Assembly (NCBI RefSeq): GCF_905220365.1
Contig: NC_061135.1
Location: forward strand, 4,543,501 to 4,607,500
DNA length: 64,000 nucleotides
Direction of reading: 5' to 3'
From: Vanessa cardui
Lineage: Eukaryota; Arthropoda; Insecta; Lepidoptera; Nymphalidae
The position numbers and the translations under genes were made by a program. The notes beneath the pieces are model-generated. The model saw nothing but the letters and a program-made list of their open reading frames with translations, was not told the origin of the DNA and ran no database searches. This document shows positions 44,917-57,570 of the stretch, piece after piece (within the stretch, counting starts at the first letter, position 1; each line of letters starts with the position of its first letter).

Positions 44917-45194
44917 ATGTATGTCAGATACAAAGATAACATAGTCATGTCAATTTGTAATTTTTACTGGTCTAAGGATTGCTGAACTTGAATGATGAGA
45001 ATGTTGTAATACCATTCGTTTTTCAAAGTTCTTTGGAATCAAATGATTTTAAAGCATGACAAATATTAAACATATCTTGAATATTATGCTTATTTCAGTC
45101 AAGTGAACTCACTCAAAATCTGCCTCCAATCTATTACGATTCAGAATCAAGCCCTTTCTTAACACTACTGTCTTACAAACCTGAATTACATTTA

Positions 45195-45400
45195 TCATTC
45201 GCCGTGGGCTCTCTGAAATTGCCTTAGAGAGGGTTCTCATTACATTAATATCTGAGCCGTCTGTCGCTGACTCAATCGTTATTAGCCGGAGACAATGGGA
45301 GGATTAAGATTTACTCAGATATTTGGATATGAGATTTGTGGGCTCCAGTCTGTCATTTCGCTTTTGTTTGCGATGGATTTAAGTGATTTAAGCGGAGGTT
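45195..45400. promoter_or_regulatory. Candidate regulatory block
   Basis: A unique-looking, GC-moderate sequence (CCTTAGAGAGGGTTCTCATT, GAGCCGTCTGTCGCTGAC, CAATGGGAGGATTAAG) without a frame or repeat signature. Listed because it contrasts with the surrounding AT-rich DNA. Confidence 0.2.
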
Positions 45401-45505
45401 CTATGTTAACTTTACCGACATTATGTTATTTTTAATTGTTTACTATCTTTTAGTTTATTATTAGATTATTTATTGAGACAATATATATTATCGATAATCA
45501 AATCG

Positions 45506-45660
45506 TCATCATCCTCCTGCCCTTATTCCAATTTTATTTGGGGCGCCGACCCCAGCATGTCTTCTCCTTCCATATTTCTCGTTTGGACGTCATCTCGCAA
45601 GTAACATTCTTTCTAACCATATCTTGTTTCACACAATCCATCCATCGTTTCTTTGATCCA
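45506..45660 (-). mobile_element. 5'-truncated RTE-like LINE end
   Basis: The minus strand encodes KKRWMDCVKQDMVRKNVTCE and REIWKEKTCW, then GGAATAAGGGCAGGAGGATG, the same 3' end as the insertion at 37855. The frame differs after the Trp (GRRPK rather than TDPK). It retains about 155 bp. No clear target duplication is visible. Confidence 0.8.
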
Positions 45661-46599
45661 TCTTGATTGAAATATAATTTATAAAGAAATTTAAAAAAAT
45701 AATGAAAGTTACTGAAAAAAAGATTTCTCAAATCAATATGTAAGTTATATATTGGAGTATAAGATGTAGTATAGGTTTAATATTAAATTATGACTACATA
45801 TTAAAACGCAATGTTAATATTCATGTCGTAAACCAGAACAGTTGATGTTGCCTTAATGATCTCATAATCTGGCACCATCAAGGCATCAACTAGGGAAGTG
45901 GGGAGCGTTTGATATGTCGTGTCGACTGTCGAGAGATATTTATGCATACTCCGGCGAGGGCGACGAGTGTGATGGATACTTCACTTCAGCTCAATTCTCG
46001 CTATGTAATTACGGATGATTTGAATTTATAGCGAGGTGTAGATACTTTCGAATGGTAAAGCGTAACTCTGTTGATAGTTGTATTGATGGAACTGCCAAGT
46101 GCTTGAATGTAAAACAGTTGAATAATCTGTTTTAAGATTTATATGTTTATTGTATCTATATGCCAGGTACACAAGTGTGACAGGTATAGATTGAAATATT
46201 CATAATATATAGATAAAATTTTAATAGCATTTTAAAATAACTTTTGGAGGAAATAACATGTATATTGATTATTTTTCTTCAATATATAAGGGAGCTAATT
46301 TATTTTATTGAAATTTTATATTTCCTTACTCTACATTAAATTAATTAAACAAAAAAATTACAAAATCACAAAAAAATCATTGCAATAAAAGACTGGCTGC
46401 CTTTAAATTTCATTAGGATAAGTTTTCTCACGTTTGTGTGCGAAAACGATCCTATGGCACTTATGTACTGTAAAACCATTGTTTTATGGAACCTCGTTGT
46501 ACTTACGAAGTAGCATCTGTTTTATCAAATCATTAAGAGCATATGCTCAAAAACAAATTGACAAATCTATACGTGTAGTATTTGAATTAAATTGATAAG

Positions 46600-46740
46600 G
46601 TTTCTGTCTATTCGACGTGATTGTACTTCGACAATGGTGTCCACGCTCGTCCCACAGTGGGACAAACAATAGTCCTTCGCGCACTCGCCGCGCACTCGCC
46701 GCCTCTATTGTCTCGGGACTCGCCGTGTTCAATGCAGGCA
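46600..46740. promoter_or_regulatory. GC-richer block with ACAAT sites and an 11-bp tandem repeat
   Basis: GACAATGG (about 46630), AAACAATAG (about 46664) and CTATTGTCT (about 46705) are Sox-type ACAAT cores in 85 bp. GCGCACTCGCC is repeated in tandem near 46679-46700. A 61-codon minus frame crosses it without recognisable features. Confidence 0.22.
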
Positions 46741-48456
46741 GACTTTTAGGGTTTTATAGGTTTTAAAATAGAAGTCATATGATATGGGATTGTTTTTTTT
46801 ATAACAAATATTGTTCTGCCATTTTTTTAATTTATTATCTTTTATATGAATATTACAGTAATATTTACTATTCCTTAAAATATCTTAGTGTGAAATGTGA
46901 AGACATTCTGTGAATTTATAGGATACCAGACACCGCCTCGGCTTCGCACGGGTGCTCTGCTGATACTGATATATATTTCAAAATATATAACGACATCGTA
47001 TTAGAAACTTGGAAAATTATCAGTGTTTCTTTACTCTTCGTCTATGTATTCTTTGGAAAAACCTTCCTCAAAAATCACACTATCTTAAAGAAAACCACAT
47101 CAATAACTATTACGTCATTTTAAAGATCTAAGCATACATAGGGACGGACAGCGTTTAACGACTTTTTAGGAGGTTTTATACTATGTAATTATGATGATGA
47201 TGGAAGGTTCAACATTTATACCACCATACACATCAGCCAATATTAGACCCACCGAGCATGTTTGAATGGTACACCATAATGTACATTACAATACAGGTTG
47301 CTTCGATTTCAAACATCGTTTAGAATACCCGTGTCCTATTCGCTTGATCATCGTTTTATTGTTATGTAATTAAACATATAAGTAAATATATAAATATGTA
47401 GAAGTATGCGGCTAGGTGATAATCCAAGCGTTCATTTCGCTCCCTGTGTTTGCATTACACATTACCCGAACCCAACAGACAGCACGCCCTGGATTTGAAA
47501 TGATTATTAGGAATATATTAAATTTTTAAATATAGAATGTTTTATGAATTTTATAATTGCAAAAATTTTGAGTGATGTAATGTTTATTAGTTAATAGCGG
47601 TAAAACATGGTAAGTAATTTAATTGAGCATTTACTCGTAAGTCTATTATTTAAAATTGACCATAAAAAATGCCTTCTTCCTTTCGTATTTCTTACTACTT
47701 TCTAAACTCTATCGTATTTGAATTCAATATGTCAATTTAGTCAATTCGTAGAAGTGTTACACTTGCTTTTTGACAGACAGAGTCAGACTTGACGAGACTT
47801 CATCATCTTTCATCTAAAGAATTTTTTTTTTGAATTTTTGTTTAGTTGTATTGTCATATACACATTTTTTAAAGCAAGTATAAAATTATGTGGAAAGAAA
47901 TCTTAAGTGTAATTGTACAATATATAACAAGTATATACACTTAATTCAGAGTTTTTCTTTGAATACTATTTTGCATGTTACGCGATGGGAATATCGCGTA
48001 TCAGCCCTCCTCTGATAGACGTTACAAGCAAACCCACTCACTTTGCGTAGTCTACATGTGTCAGTTTTATTGCGTTGCCCAATCGAGGACATGTAACTTT
48101 AAGCCTTACACCAAAGCAATAAGGCTGCTTTTCAAAAAAACTATTCATATATACGATTTTAGTAACAAACTCATGTCAAGCAAAATCGACTTTGTGCTTT
48201 ACAGAGTAAGTTTTAAAGATTACTTTCGCTTGTGTATTTGCTTGTTTTTACTGCATATGTTATTTTGTGTGAGTGACATGTATTTGTATAAATTTGTTTG
48301 ATTCGCGTTTCCGATGAAACTTGAGTGACAAATATCGAAGATTTGGTACAACTGTGAATCAAGTAAAATTGAAATTCATGGGAAGAAAGTATCGGCATTA
48401 TTTACACTATTTAACTACTTTGCACAGAGGCTACTTTCAGTTTTCATTTTTTTTTG

Positions 48457-48734
48457 GTATAGGTTGGCGGACGAGCATAGGGGCCACCTGATGATAAGTG
48501 GTCACCATCAACCATAGACAATGACGCTGTAAGAAATATTAACTATTCTTTACATCGTCAATGTTCCACTAACCTTGGGAACTAGGATGTTATGTCCCTT
48601 GTGTCTGTAGTTACACTGGCTCACTCACCCTTAAAACCGGAACACAACAATACTGAGTACTGTTATTTGCCGGAAGAGTAACTGATGAGTGGGTGGTACC
48701 TACCCAGACGGGCTAGCACAAAGCCCTACCACCA
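48457..48734 (+). repeat. Dispersed repeat family B, full length
   Basis: It runs from TATAGGTTGGCGGACGAGCA to GGGCTAGCACAAAGCCCTAC with all intermediate landmarks, and is the best-preserved complete plus-strand copy. It is useful as the reference for the two fold-back copies. Confidence 0.85.
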
Positions 48735-50849
48735 TGCTTATTTTGTGCTATATATATTATATAAACTCGTACACGAGCTGGAGTAAAATATTATAAGGAA
48801 CCAATGATACGAGGAAAAGTATGTTGAATCAAATTCTGCCTCATTTGTATAAACGTAAATATTAGAGCAACTTCAAGGAATAAGCAGTGGTTTATATGCT
48901 ACCTATTACTTTTGTTATTGCTTTTTCATCTAAATTTTAGTAACATGAAGACATGCCCGCGATTATTTGGGCGCGATCAGAGATAAAGTTGAATTTAAGT
49001 CCAAGCGACGCTACTTGACTTATTGTGTATCCTTTTTAATACTAATAAAACCTTTTTTAAACATGTATGTGTCACTTTTGGGTAAAGAGTACAATGTGAT
49101 TTATAAGTTGAACTCTGAATTCTGAATAATTTACATATTGACGAAATTTCTATATTTTTATTTAGATAAAATACATTTAATACTTTTTTTAAAATTAACC
49201 GTTAATAGGCTTAAGTTTAATCTTAATGTTTGTAATATTCAGTGAAAGCATTTTTTGCTTTTAGTTCTTCTTACGTCGTAGTTCCGTAGTGTTCGTAGCG
49301 CAGCGCTACCTGTGCTCTACGACACAAAGAAACCGCGTAGCGCTGCCGTGAATACCAAAATACGGCATGTACTAAGATATTTAAAATGGATGCGTTATGT
49401 TTACAAAAATTTTAGTACTACCTGTTTATAAATTTACAGTTATGTTAATAACGATATAATATGTAGTTTTATTACCTTTGTACGAGTTTAATTTGTTAAC
49501 ATCTACAATTCAACTGTTCTATTGAAATTTACAAATATACCACTGCATTAGCAGATAATTTTATCGTACTAGTATCATAAACATTTTTTATAGCATAAAT
49601 ATTGTAGTCAAAATATAAAGTGTAGTCGCTCTTCGTAGCTGAATGTTCAGCGCTTTGATGGAAGCAGAGACAGTTTGCTATTGTACGGCGATATGATAAC
49701 GCTTTTATTAGGCTCCTCTCCGCGCCGAGAAATAAAATAAAAGTCGTTCCCTCTAGCAACGTCAAATATTGACGCAAATATGATTTTTATGGAAAACCTG
49801 TTTATGCTTGGATTACGATATTTTTTTGTTAGGTGTATGTATTAAAATATAAAATTAGTCCATACATTTTTTAATCATATCTCTATTTTGGATACAAAAA
49901 ATAATACTTTGGTACTAATGTAAACATTAATCCTAATTTTTTTCTTAGTATTATTGAGTTCACAAAAGAAATCCAACAGATCTTACGTTGCTTTATAAAG
50001 ATATATACAACGCTACAATACCGAGGATTATTTATGCAATAAATAATAATTTGTGTATTATTTATTAAAATTACTCATTATCGTGGTTTTATATTCTTAA
50101 TCAAAGTCTCATGTTTGACATATCGTTGAATAATTAGAAGCCTACTTGTTATTCGTCTTTGATTAAGTGTAGGCGAACGTCTTAAGTTTACAAAGCGTTG
50201 TGTAATTAAGGGATTCGTCATGTAGGGAGTCTAATGCGCGGAAATTAATTAATTATTAATATGTAATGAGTTATTTAATTATTAACTTGTTAAATAAAGT
50301 TTTTGCTTTTATTTGTGTAACTAAGACACTTATGCTATGATAAGATGGAATAGTTCCAATGATAACACAATGTAAGCATTTGATTTCCAAAGATAATTTA
50401 AATATACAAAAGAATGATTCCTAAAAGAGCGCTTACAAAGTGACAGTTTATTAAATTTACAATATCAAAGAAATATCTCAAAATGATACGTAATCATTCA
50501 TTCAAGCATCATTACATTCTCTCATTCGTTCGGTCGGTCTTCTTCATTTGGAACCGTCGCTATCGTAACTCTGATCTGTTTAGGAAATTGCCTACCTTCA
50601 TATTCATCTACATATATCATATTTTGAAATTGCAATCGTAGTAGTTTATTTACTCATTTTATTAGAAATGTCTATTTTTTTTAGCTTCGTTGCATTTTAA
50701 TTGCAACATCAGAGTCGTGAATTTACCAATGTAAGCAAAGGCTATATAATATGACTGTACATGAATATTATGGTATAAAACCAGTGAATCTTTACGTCAA
50801 AATGTTAGAAGCAGCACGGTATTTTTCTCAGAATTTGAATTGGAATATA

Positions 50850-50980
50850 ATTAAAATTCTCCTTGAGATTAAAATTTATTAAAAAGTAATTAAAATGAAT
50901 GAATGGATTTTAAATGATTCTGAATGATATATTCTTGTGAATGACTAAAATTAGAATACGATTAAAATTCTCCTTGAGAT
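50850..50980 (+). repeat. 61-bp repeat copy 1 flanked by 20-bp direct repeats
   Basis: The 61-mer at 50890-50950 (TTAAAATGAATGAATGGATT...ATGACTAAAA) is identical to 52321-52381. Here it is bracketed by ATTAAAATTCTCCTTGAGAT at 50850-50869 and 50961-50980. Confidence 0.85.
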
Positions 50981-52009
50981 ATTGTCTTACTCACTTGCAA
51001 GTCATTTAATCGCTTTGTATTCTGGTTCCTTATTCTGGTTTTATGGGCGAGTGAGCCAGCATAGTTAAAGGCTATAATAATGGACCTGATATTTTAAATT
51101 CACTACGTTGATGGTGTGAATGTATTCATCTAAATAATTAATGATTAGTGAACCAGTGTATGTGGATGGACCTTGTAATAATATAAACTTATTGATTACT
51201 TAAATGATATGAAACATAAATAAAATAATCGAAAATGACTATTTGTAATTACTAATTAGTTTTTGAATAAGATGTCTCCAATTATTATCAAAAACGAGAT
51301 GAATAAAAATATAATTTGTAACAATTTTTATAATGCCATTCATTCAGATGGATACTGTCTAAACTGGAGTGCATAAAACCATCCATTAAAAGTTTTAAAG
51401 CAAAAAGTAAACCACGGCAGTGCATTCCGGCTTCCATCAGTAATTAACAGTGCGCTCAGCTCTGTTTTATTTTTTACAGAGTGACGGATATCTAAAAACG
51501 GCTCCGTTGTACGTTGGCATTGTGTGCGTATTCACAAAATAATATACGAATATAATATATTCTACATGTACACAAACTTTTACAAAACATTCTAAATTTA
51601 ATAATCTTTATACCTTAATATCTCGTTCACTTCTGTTTGATTTGACCCGAGTCCTTTACTTCCAAGGAAGAAGGCAATTTCTTAATAAATTCGATTCATT
51701 ATCGATTATACACAACTCAAACAGTACGATGTTTAGATCACATGATTTATAAAAACAAAATTAAACACGTACAGTCGGCTTATGAAAAGCTCCGTCACCT
51801 TAAGGTCTATTTTCGTGTGCTCAATATAAGCGAAATTCTTCTTTACCGATAGAGAATCACACTTTGCGTCGCAATTATTTGATGTTTAGATACAAGGGGT
51901 TTAAGACTTGTTAAAGTAATGGATTTGAAAACTACCGGTTTTCTTACTCTGACTGTAAATTTGACTCGGTGGTACCTGTGGGCATTTTTATTTTTTATTT
52001 TATAATACA

Positions 52010-52200
52010 GGTTGGCGGATGAGAAAATGGGCTACCCAATGATAAGTGCACCCCACAACCTATAGGCAATTATGCTGTAAGAAAAACTAACCTTGCCTTA
52101 CAACGCCAATGCGCCACCCACCTTGGGAACTAAGATTGGGAACTTATGCCTGTAATTACACTGGGTCATAAACACTTCAAACCGGAATATAGTTACTAAA
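52010..52200 (+). repeat. Dispersed repeat family B, partial
   Basis: CAGGTTGGCGGATGAGAAAA, AATTATGCTGTAAGAAAAAC, AATGCGCCACCCACCTTGGG, TTCAAACCGGAATATAG. The right third is missing. Confidence 0.7.
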
Positions 52201-52320
52201 TTTATTTGGTTTATTTTGTTGTCAGGTAGCAATTCGAATCTTTTATGAATTGAATAAAAAGTATTATATGCGTTCGCCAAAATTCAATATGAATTTAAAA
52301 TAGTACGTAAAATATATCTG

Positions 52321-52381
52321 TTAAAATGAATGAATGGATTTTAAATGATTCTGAATGATATATTCTTGTGAATGACTAAAA
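52321..52381 (+). repeat. 61-bp repeat copy 2
   Basis: A perfect copy of 50890-50950, 1431 bp downstream in the same orientation, with unrelated flanks. Confidence 0.9.
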
Positions 52382-53589
52382 CATAATGTCGTAACCATTG
52401 TAACATGAATCAGTTTTCTAAAGCATATTCTAGCACAAAAGCCTTAACACAGACATGACGGTAGGCATAAATCATATCTTTTCAAGCGACCGTCTCAGAC
52501 TAAAGTACACTCAGTCGGATAATCGGGTACGTTTTAAAGCTGTCACCGGCTTAGCACCCCACCCCACCCTGGCGGCACTTCACGTGCGTTTTGACGCGAT
52601 TATCATACCCGCCGTATCTGCGCGCAATATTGTTTGTGATGTTTGAGATGTAAGAAATATTAAACAGGGTATTTTAGGATTAAAATGAATATGGTACTTT
52701 ATATAAGATTTTAAATTAACATGGTTATTTTTATTATTAAAGCTAATGATTTCGGGATATTTACCATGTTTTTTATTTTTTTTTAGGTGGAGCTCGATAC
52801 TCGAGCTTCGACCTAGGTATTCGTAGATAATGTCGAAATCAATAACTTTAATATGGTACTTAAGTTAAAAAAGAAAGTGATTTCGAAATTATAAAGAAAC
52901 GAAGCTTTGGTTGAATGAGGACATATTCCAGACAATGCTTATAACGATGCAGAAAAATAAAAAGAATCAGAAACAACTGTGTGTGAGCAATTCACACATG
53001 GTAGAAGTGTATTTTAATAGTTGAAGTATTATTTTTGTTGGTTTTTTAAAGAGAATTATTGTTTCTTTGTCGTGACACATTTGTGTTTCATCATGTTTTG
53101 AATCACAACCATTCTAAAATAGTAAATTGTAATTGAACAAAAACTAATTGTGTTACATTTAATATGAATAATAACGAATTACATAAATTATCTAGTAGAC
53201 TAGTCTGTAAACACAGAAACTCCAAGCTTACTTATACGCAGGTCCCAAAGCCCTACTCATCCTCTTTGTAAACAAGAGTTGCTCTAATCGTTTGTCTGAG
53301 ATGTCATTTAATGGGTAACTTAATTTACCGCTTTTCTACTTATTCTCATAAAATACAAAGAATAAATTTAATGTAGTTATTCCCATATGTCGATCTACGG
53401 TTCTTCATTTCTAATGCTATATCTTTTTACGAATATAATTATTATGTTCTAATATCTTACGTAATCTATTATTACGAGAAATATAACGAATAGAAGGTCA
53501 CTTCATAATATATCCAATATTAATTGTTAATAGTTACGATATAAATTTAATTTTATTAAACTCCTGAACTTGGCACACTGTCGCTTTGA

Positions 53590-53790
53590 TAATTTGACAC
53601 AGATTCCCCTGAATACCGCATCCATTTTACAAATACGCTTTGACGTTTCTTACTCCAGTGCAATCTCTTTTACCACCCCGCCATCGGCGAGGTTTTTGAA
53701 TTTGTTTCCTTTGTGGCGGTTTTAATATGGAAATTAAACGTTCGCAGCCGTGTGGCGGCACACCTTGGTAATCATATTATTTAACGCTAA
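53590..53790. promoter_or_regulatory. Candidate regulatory block
   Basis: A GC-richer, unique-looking sequence (TACCACCCCGCCATCGGCGA, TTTGTGGCGGTTTTAATATG, GCAGCCGTGTGGCGGCACAC) 4 kb upstream of the gene at 57571. There is no coding frame. Inference from texture only. Confidence 0.25.
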
Positions 53791-54539
53791 AACGAATATT
53801 CCTTCCTCTACGTAAGGTTCAAAATGCTATATTCTTTATCTAGTGCATAATGAATTTGTCTCATAAATCAAATTCGTTGAAGGATTTAGCTGCGTAATTA
53901 AATTTTTCGAATTCGTATTCATTGGTTAAGCCTTTTATGTTAAATCTGTTTACAAGTGTCTTAATGTAGTATGAAAATAATGGTATTTTTTTATATTTTT
54001 AAACAATTGAAACATATTTGATCAGTATGTTTTTTAACTTCAAATATAAACTTCTTTTAATCTCCAAGTAATTATTTGGAAATTTTAATTTTTAGGACAC
54101 TACTTTTGTGAATTTCTCGTTCATTTTTCTATAATGTAGATGAATACTATAAGGAGTTTATGTGTCACTAATACATCATCAAAATAACGTCAAAATGTTT
54201 TGATGTCATCTACTGTGGGTTTGTAGATAAAGTAGAAGCTGCCATTTCCCCACTAAGTCTCCTAACACAATAAAGCATTTCAGTCAATTCAGCGCGCTGG
54301 GAAGCGAGCAACGAAAGAATTTCCGATAATTAAAAGATACTCATCGAACGTAACGTGGCGTAACGTCGACGTTTGTGACGCCCTTAACTACCAGCTCTTT
54401 TCAATTTCAATTGTTGTTTTCAAACAAATTTTGAAAAACAATCTCCTATTTCTATTCTAAAATGTCTTACGTTACACACTTTAAAAATGAATATAGGACG
54501 GGCGAAATATCTATTTGTAATAAATGTTATCATTATCAT

Positions 54540-54840
54540 TACATACAAAACAAAGTCCCCCGGACGCATTTATCTGTCTGTATGTTCGCGATAAATTCCT
54601 AAACTACTGAACGGATTTTCATGCGGTTTTCACTAATGGACAGTGGGATTCATATAAAAGGTTAAGGTGTATAAGTTATTAAGGTTTTTGTGTAAATAAG
54701 TTGAAATAGAACGATAATTGTTAATCATGTTTAAAAATCAACAAAAATAAATAATTAAAAGGTAAAAATATTTAAAAAAAAAAACGATATCTACTCTTAC
54801 GAGGCCGGCACGAGCCCGCTAATTATAGTATAGTTACTTA
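54540..54840. repeat. Interspersed repeat remnant
   Basis: AAACTACTGAACGGATTTTC and CTGTATGTTCGCGATAAATT resemble the subterminal parts of lepidopteran Helitrons or LINE tails. GAGGCCGGCACGAGCCCGCT near 54800 may be the other end. The boundaries are unclear. Confidence 0.4.
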
Positions 54841-55179
54841 ACCATAACGCCCACAAAAAACTTATTTAACAACTCCCACAGTACCTTAAACGCAAAGATA
54901 AAGAATTACTAAGTTATCGCTGTTTGTATATATGTGTACCACATATCACAAAAGGAATTTAAGCCAGTGCTTTTTATTTAAAATGGGCCTGTTTTATCTT
55001 AATCCAAACATCCCTCTATGAGTCGCATCAAATAAGCTTATCAATTAAAAAGTAAGGATAATCAATGTAAGCTTAAATGATATTTGCTTATAAATCGGTA
55101 TAAAGATTAAGGTAACATTACTAAATTTATTAAAGCAAGTAACTCAAAACATAGACAATAGATTTTTTTTTCAATCCGG

Positions 55180-55280
55180 ATATAAAACGAAGTAGGTTTC
55201 GCTTCAGCCGTGCACTACTCCCCGGAGCCGCAGGGGAGGCACGGCCGTCATGTTTACCCATCGTCGCGTACGTAAGATTC
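55180..55280 (+). promoter_or_regulatory. Candidate TATA promoter and short first exon
   Basis: ATATAAAACGAAG at about 55180 is a good TATA box at the edge of a GC-rich block. About 70 bases on, ATGTTTACCCATCGTCGC is followed by donor-like GTACGT. Spliced to the acceptor at 57567, it would join in frame and add M-F-T-H-R-R-I before the MGSVQ start. This is one of two competing 5' ends for the gene at 57571. Confidence 0.35.
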
Positions 55281-55794
55281 CATCCCGCTTCACGCTCCGT
55301 ATCAACTGTTTGAATAGAGATACGCCACTCTGAATTTATTGTGAACATCTCCTCTCCCCCGCCCTCCGCCCGCAGCCCTCAGCCATTGTCACAAATCCAA
55401 TGTATCGCTTTCACTGCGAACTCGCTCAATGATATGGCAATGTGACATTTAATTCCAATCATCGAGGGATCCTTTATTAATATAGCAGGCAAGGTCTTTT
55501 GTTACGAATTCAATTGTATCATCGCTGATAACGCTCGATCGGGTTTCGTTTATCAGCCGATGTGAAGTTTTAACCTCGATGTGAATTAAAATCATTAGTC
55601 GAATGAATCAGTGTATCTTCGAAATTAATGTGCAATTTGTTACATATTCTTTTTTATTTTGTACTTAGATCAATGATTGAAGAAAACTATTGAGTATTTG
55701 TCGAAATTTCGAAAATATGATTTGCATTCAAATGATTTATGTTAAACACATTTGATCGCTTATACATTAATCACTTTTTTATGATTGACAAATG

Positions 55795-55995
55795 GGCCTT
55801 TTGTGGCCAGGTACCAAGGTGGCAATATTGGCGCTATAAGAAAAATTGACCATTCATCATTACATCGCCAAGCTTGGGACTAAGATGTACCTTGTGTCGT
55901 AGTTACACTAATACACTCACCTCCTAAGCTGGAAGAATATCTGATACGAATGCTACATATCCAAATGCTTGTACAAAGACCTACTACCAGTGTAC
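55795..55995 (+). repeat. Dispersed repeat family B, strongly diverged
   Basis: GCTATAAGAAAAATTGACC, CATTACATCGCCAAGCTTGG, GTAGTTACACTAATACACTC and CAAAGACCTACTACCAG follow the family B order at low similarity. Confidence 0.5.
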
Positions 55996-56277
55996 ATATT
56001 TCTTTTTGTCTCCATTCCATTGGACCTTTTTACAAGCTTTTTTTTATATATATTGCAATTGTTTGTTTAGGTCACAAATCTTGCAAGTTGAATTAGAACA
56101 ATTTCCATTTCCTACGGAATTGAACTTCGTCACGATGGTTTCCGATTCCTATGGCAGTAAATTTGAAATTATGGCCCGATTCTCTGAGGCTCCATGAGAA
56201 TCTCGAGCAGTCGAAAGCGTAAACACGATTTTTTGTATAAATATTGACGTAAGTTATTAAATTATTATAAATGGCAA

Positions 56278-56724
56278 TAGACTATTTGACAATGCGAAAA
56301 ATAAATTGTGAATTTTTGTAATCAGTGTATATTATGAGTTTAATAATGGTTATTTACTAACGAAAGTTGAAAATAATACTTAATTTATTCAAAAATAAAT
56401 AAATAAAAATGCATTTTTTCAAACGTTTGTCACGTGACACAAAACGCTCCTGATTGGCCGGGCTTATGATTAAGTCACTTTCTTGTAAACCTTGCTTTTC
56501 TACTATATGTACCACAGATTAAAATACAGCAAAGTGACGTCACAGACCCCATTGCAGCACCGTATTGTCCAAGTAGCGTTTTCGCGCGTTATTTAAATAT
56601 GGAATTTTTAATATGATATTTTTCGGCAAATATGTACTAGAAATAAAGAAATCAACTTTTACTGGGTTCCTTAACTTCTACTAAATAATATAAAATGGAT
56701 TTTAAAAACCAGTCAAATAGCCTA
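56278..56724 (-). mobile_element. Tc1/mariner-like MITE (family GGCTATTTGAC), copy 2
   Basis: 447 bp with TA flanks and the inverted ends GACTATTTGAC / GTCAAATAGCC. It is the reverse-oriented relative of 12817-13250 along its whole length, with scattered substitutions and small indels. Confidence 0.8.
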
Positions 56725-57570
56725 TTCCCATTTAGAATTATTAAAATTATGAAAAAAATTGTAAAAGTATACTCGCTACAAGCTTTCCACAAAAGCAATT
56801 GTCGCTTGCGACTTCGCTCGCGTCTTAAGGGTGAGGTGATAAAAGGCAGACTATCTTCTTCCTTGGGATTTAGCTTACTTCATATCGAATTTCATTAAAT
56901 TGGGGTAAAACAGAATTACTTTTACATTAATAATTTTAGTTAAGATTAAATAATCAATCAGATTGGGATTTATTAACATCAAACATTGCTATCTTCTTTG
57001 AACTTCAGTTAGTTTTTAAAAAATATTTTTAACATGATTTTATGTAGAAGCAATGGAATCAAAAATAAAAATGATACGAGCAACCGAATCCGACCAGCTA
57101 TTAGAATGCGGATGTATCTTCATTCGAATATTGCCAATAAAACAGCGTTGAGCTGAAAAATCGATGTCGACAGACGAACCGACAAGTACGCGGGAACGAT
57201 ATAGACGTCTACGTGTTTGATTAAAGCTTAATACTAAAGAGATTTAGTGAGATATTTGTTATTGCCGAAATAAACTTCTCCTTCGAAAACCAAAACTATT
57301 CATTAAAAAATTAATTAATACAGTTATTACGTCATAAGTGCAAGATATAAAATAAAGTTTTTTTTTAATACCCAAAACGGATTAAGGCTATAAACACTTT
57401 ACGAACTCTAAAGCACCTGCGTGATCGATATCAGATTAATTGTAAGGGTACGGTCACACTGTGTTTTAAATTTCGTAGTAATCTTGTACTTCACAGTTCG
57501 ATCTTTTATAATTTGTTAAATTTATCTATACTAAATTTCTAATATTCAATTTTTACTTTATTTTCAGATT

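Larger units (their letters stand above)
26701..57567. other. Gene-poor 31-kb region
   Basis: No convincing protein-coding exon was found on either strand. The open frames are short, lack recognisable domains, or belong to retroelement ends. The region holds the repeats listed separately and AT-rich filler. Several GC-richer, higher-complexity blocks (for example 30760-30980, 31990-32140, 41340-41460, 42330-42545, 43650-43780, 45195-45400, 46600-46740, 53590-53790, 55180-55440) look like candidate regulatory DNA. Confidence 0.5.

Noticed and set aside
47975..48301. 108-codon plus-strand frame
   Set aside because: There are no recognisable features, no splice or start context, and the composition resembles the AT-rich background; probably chance.
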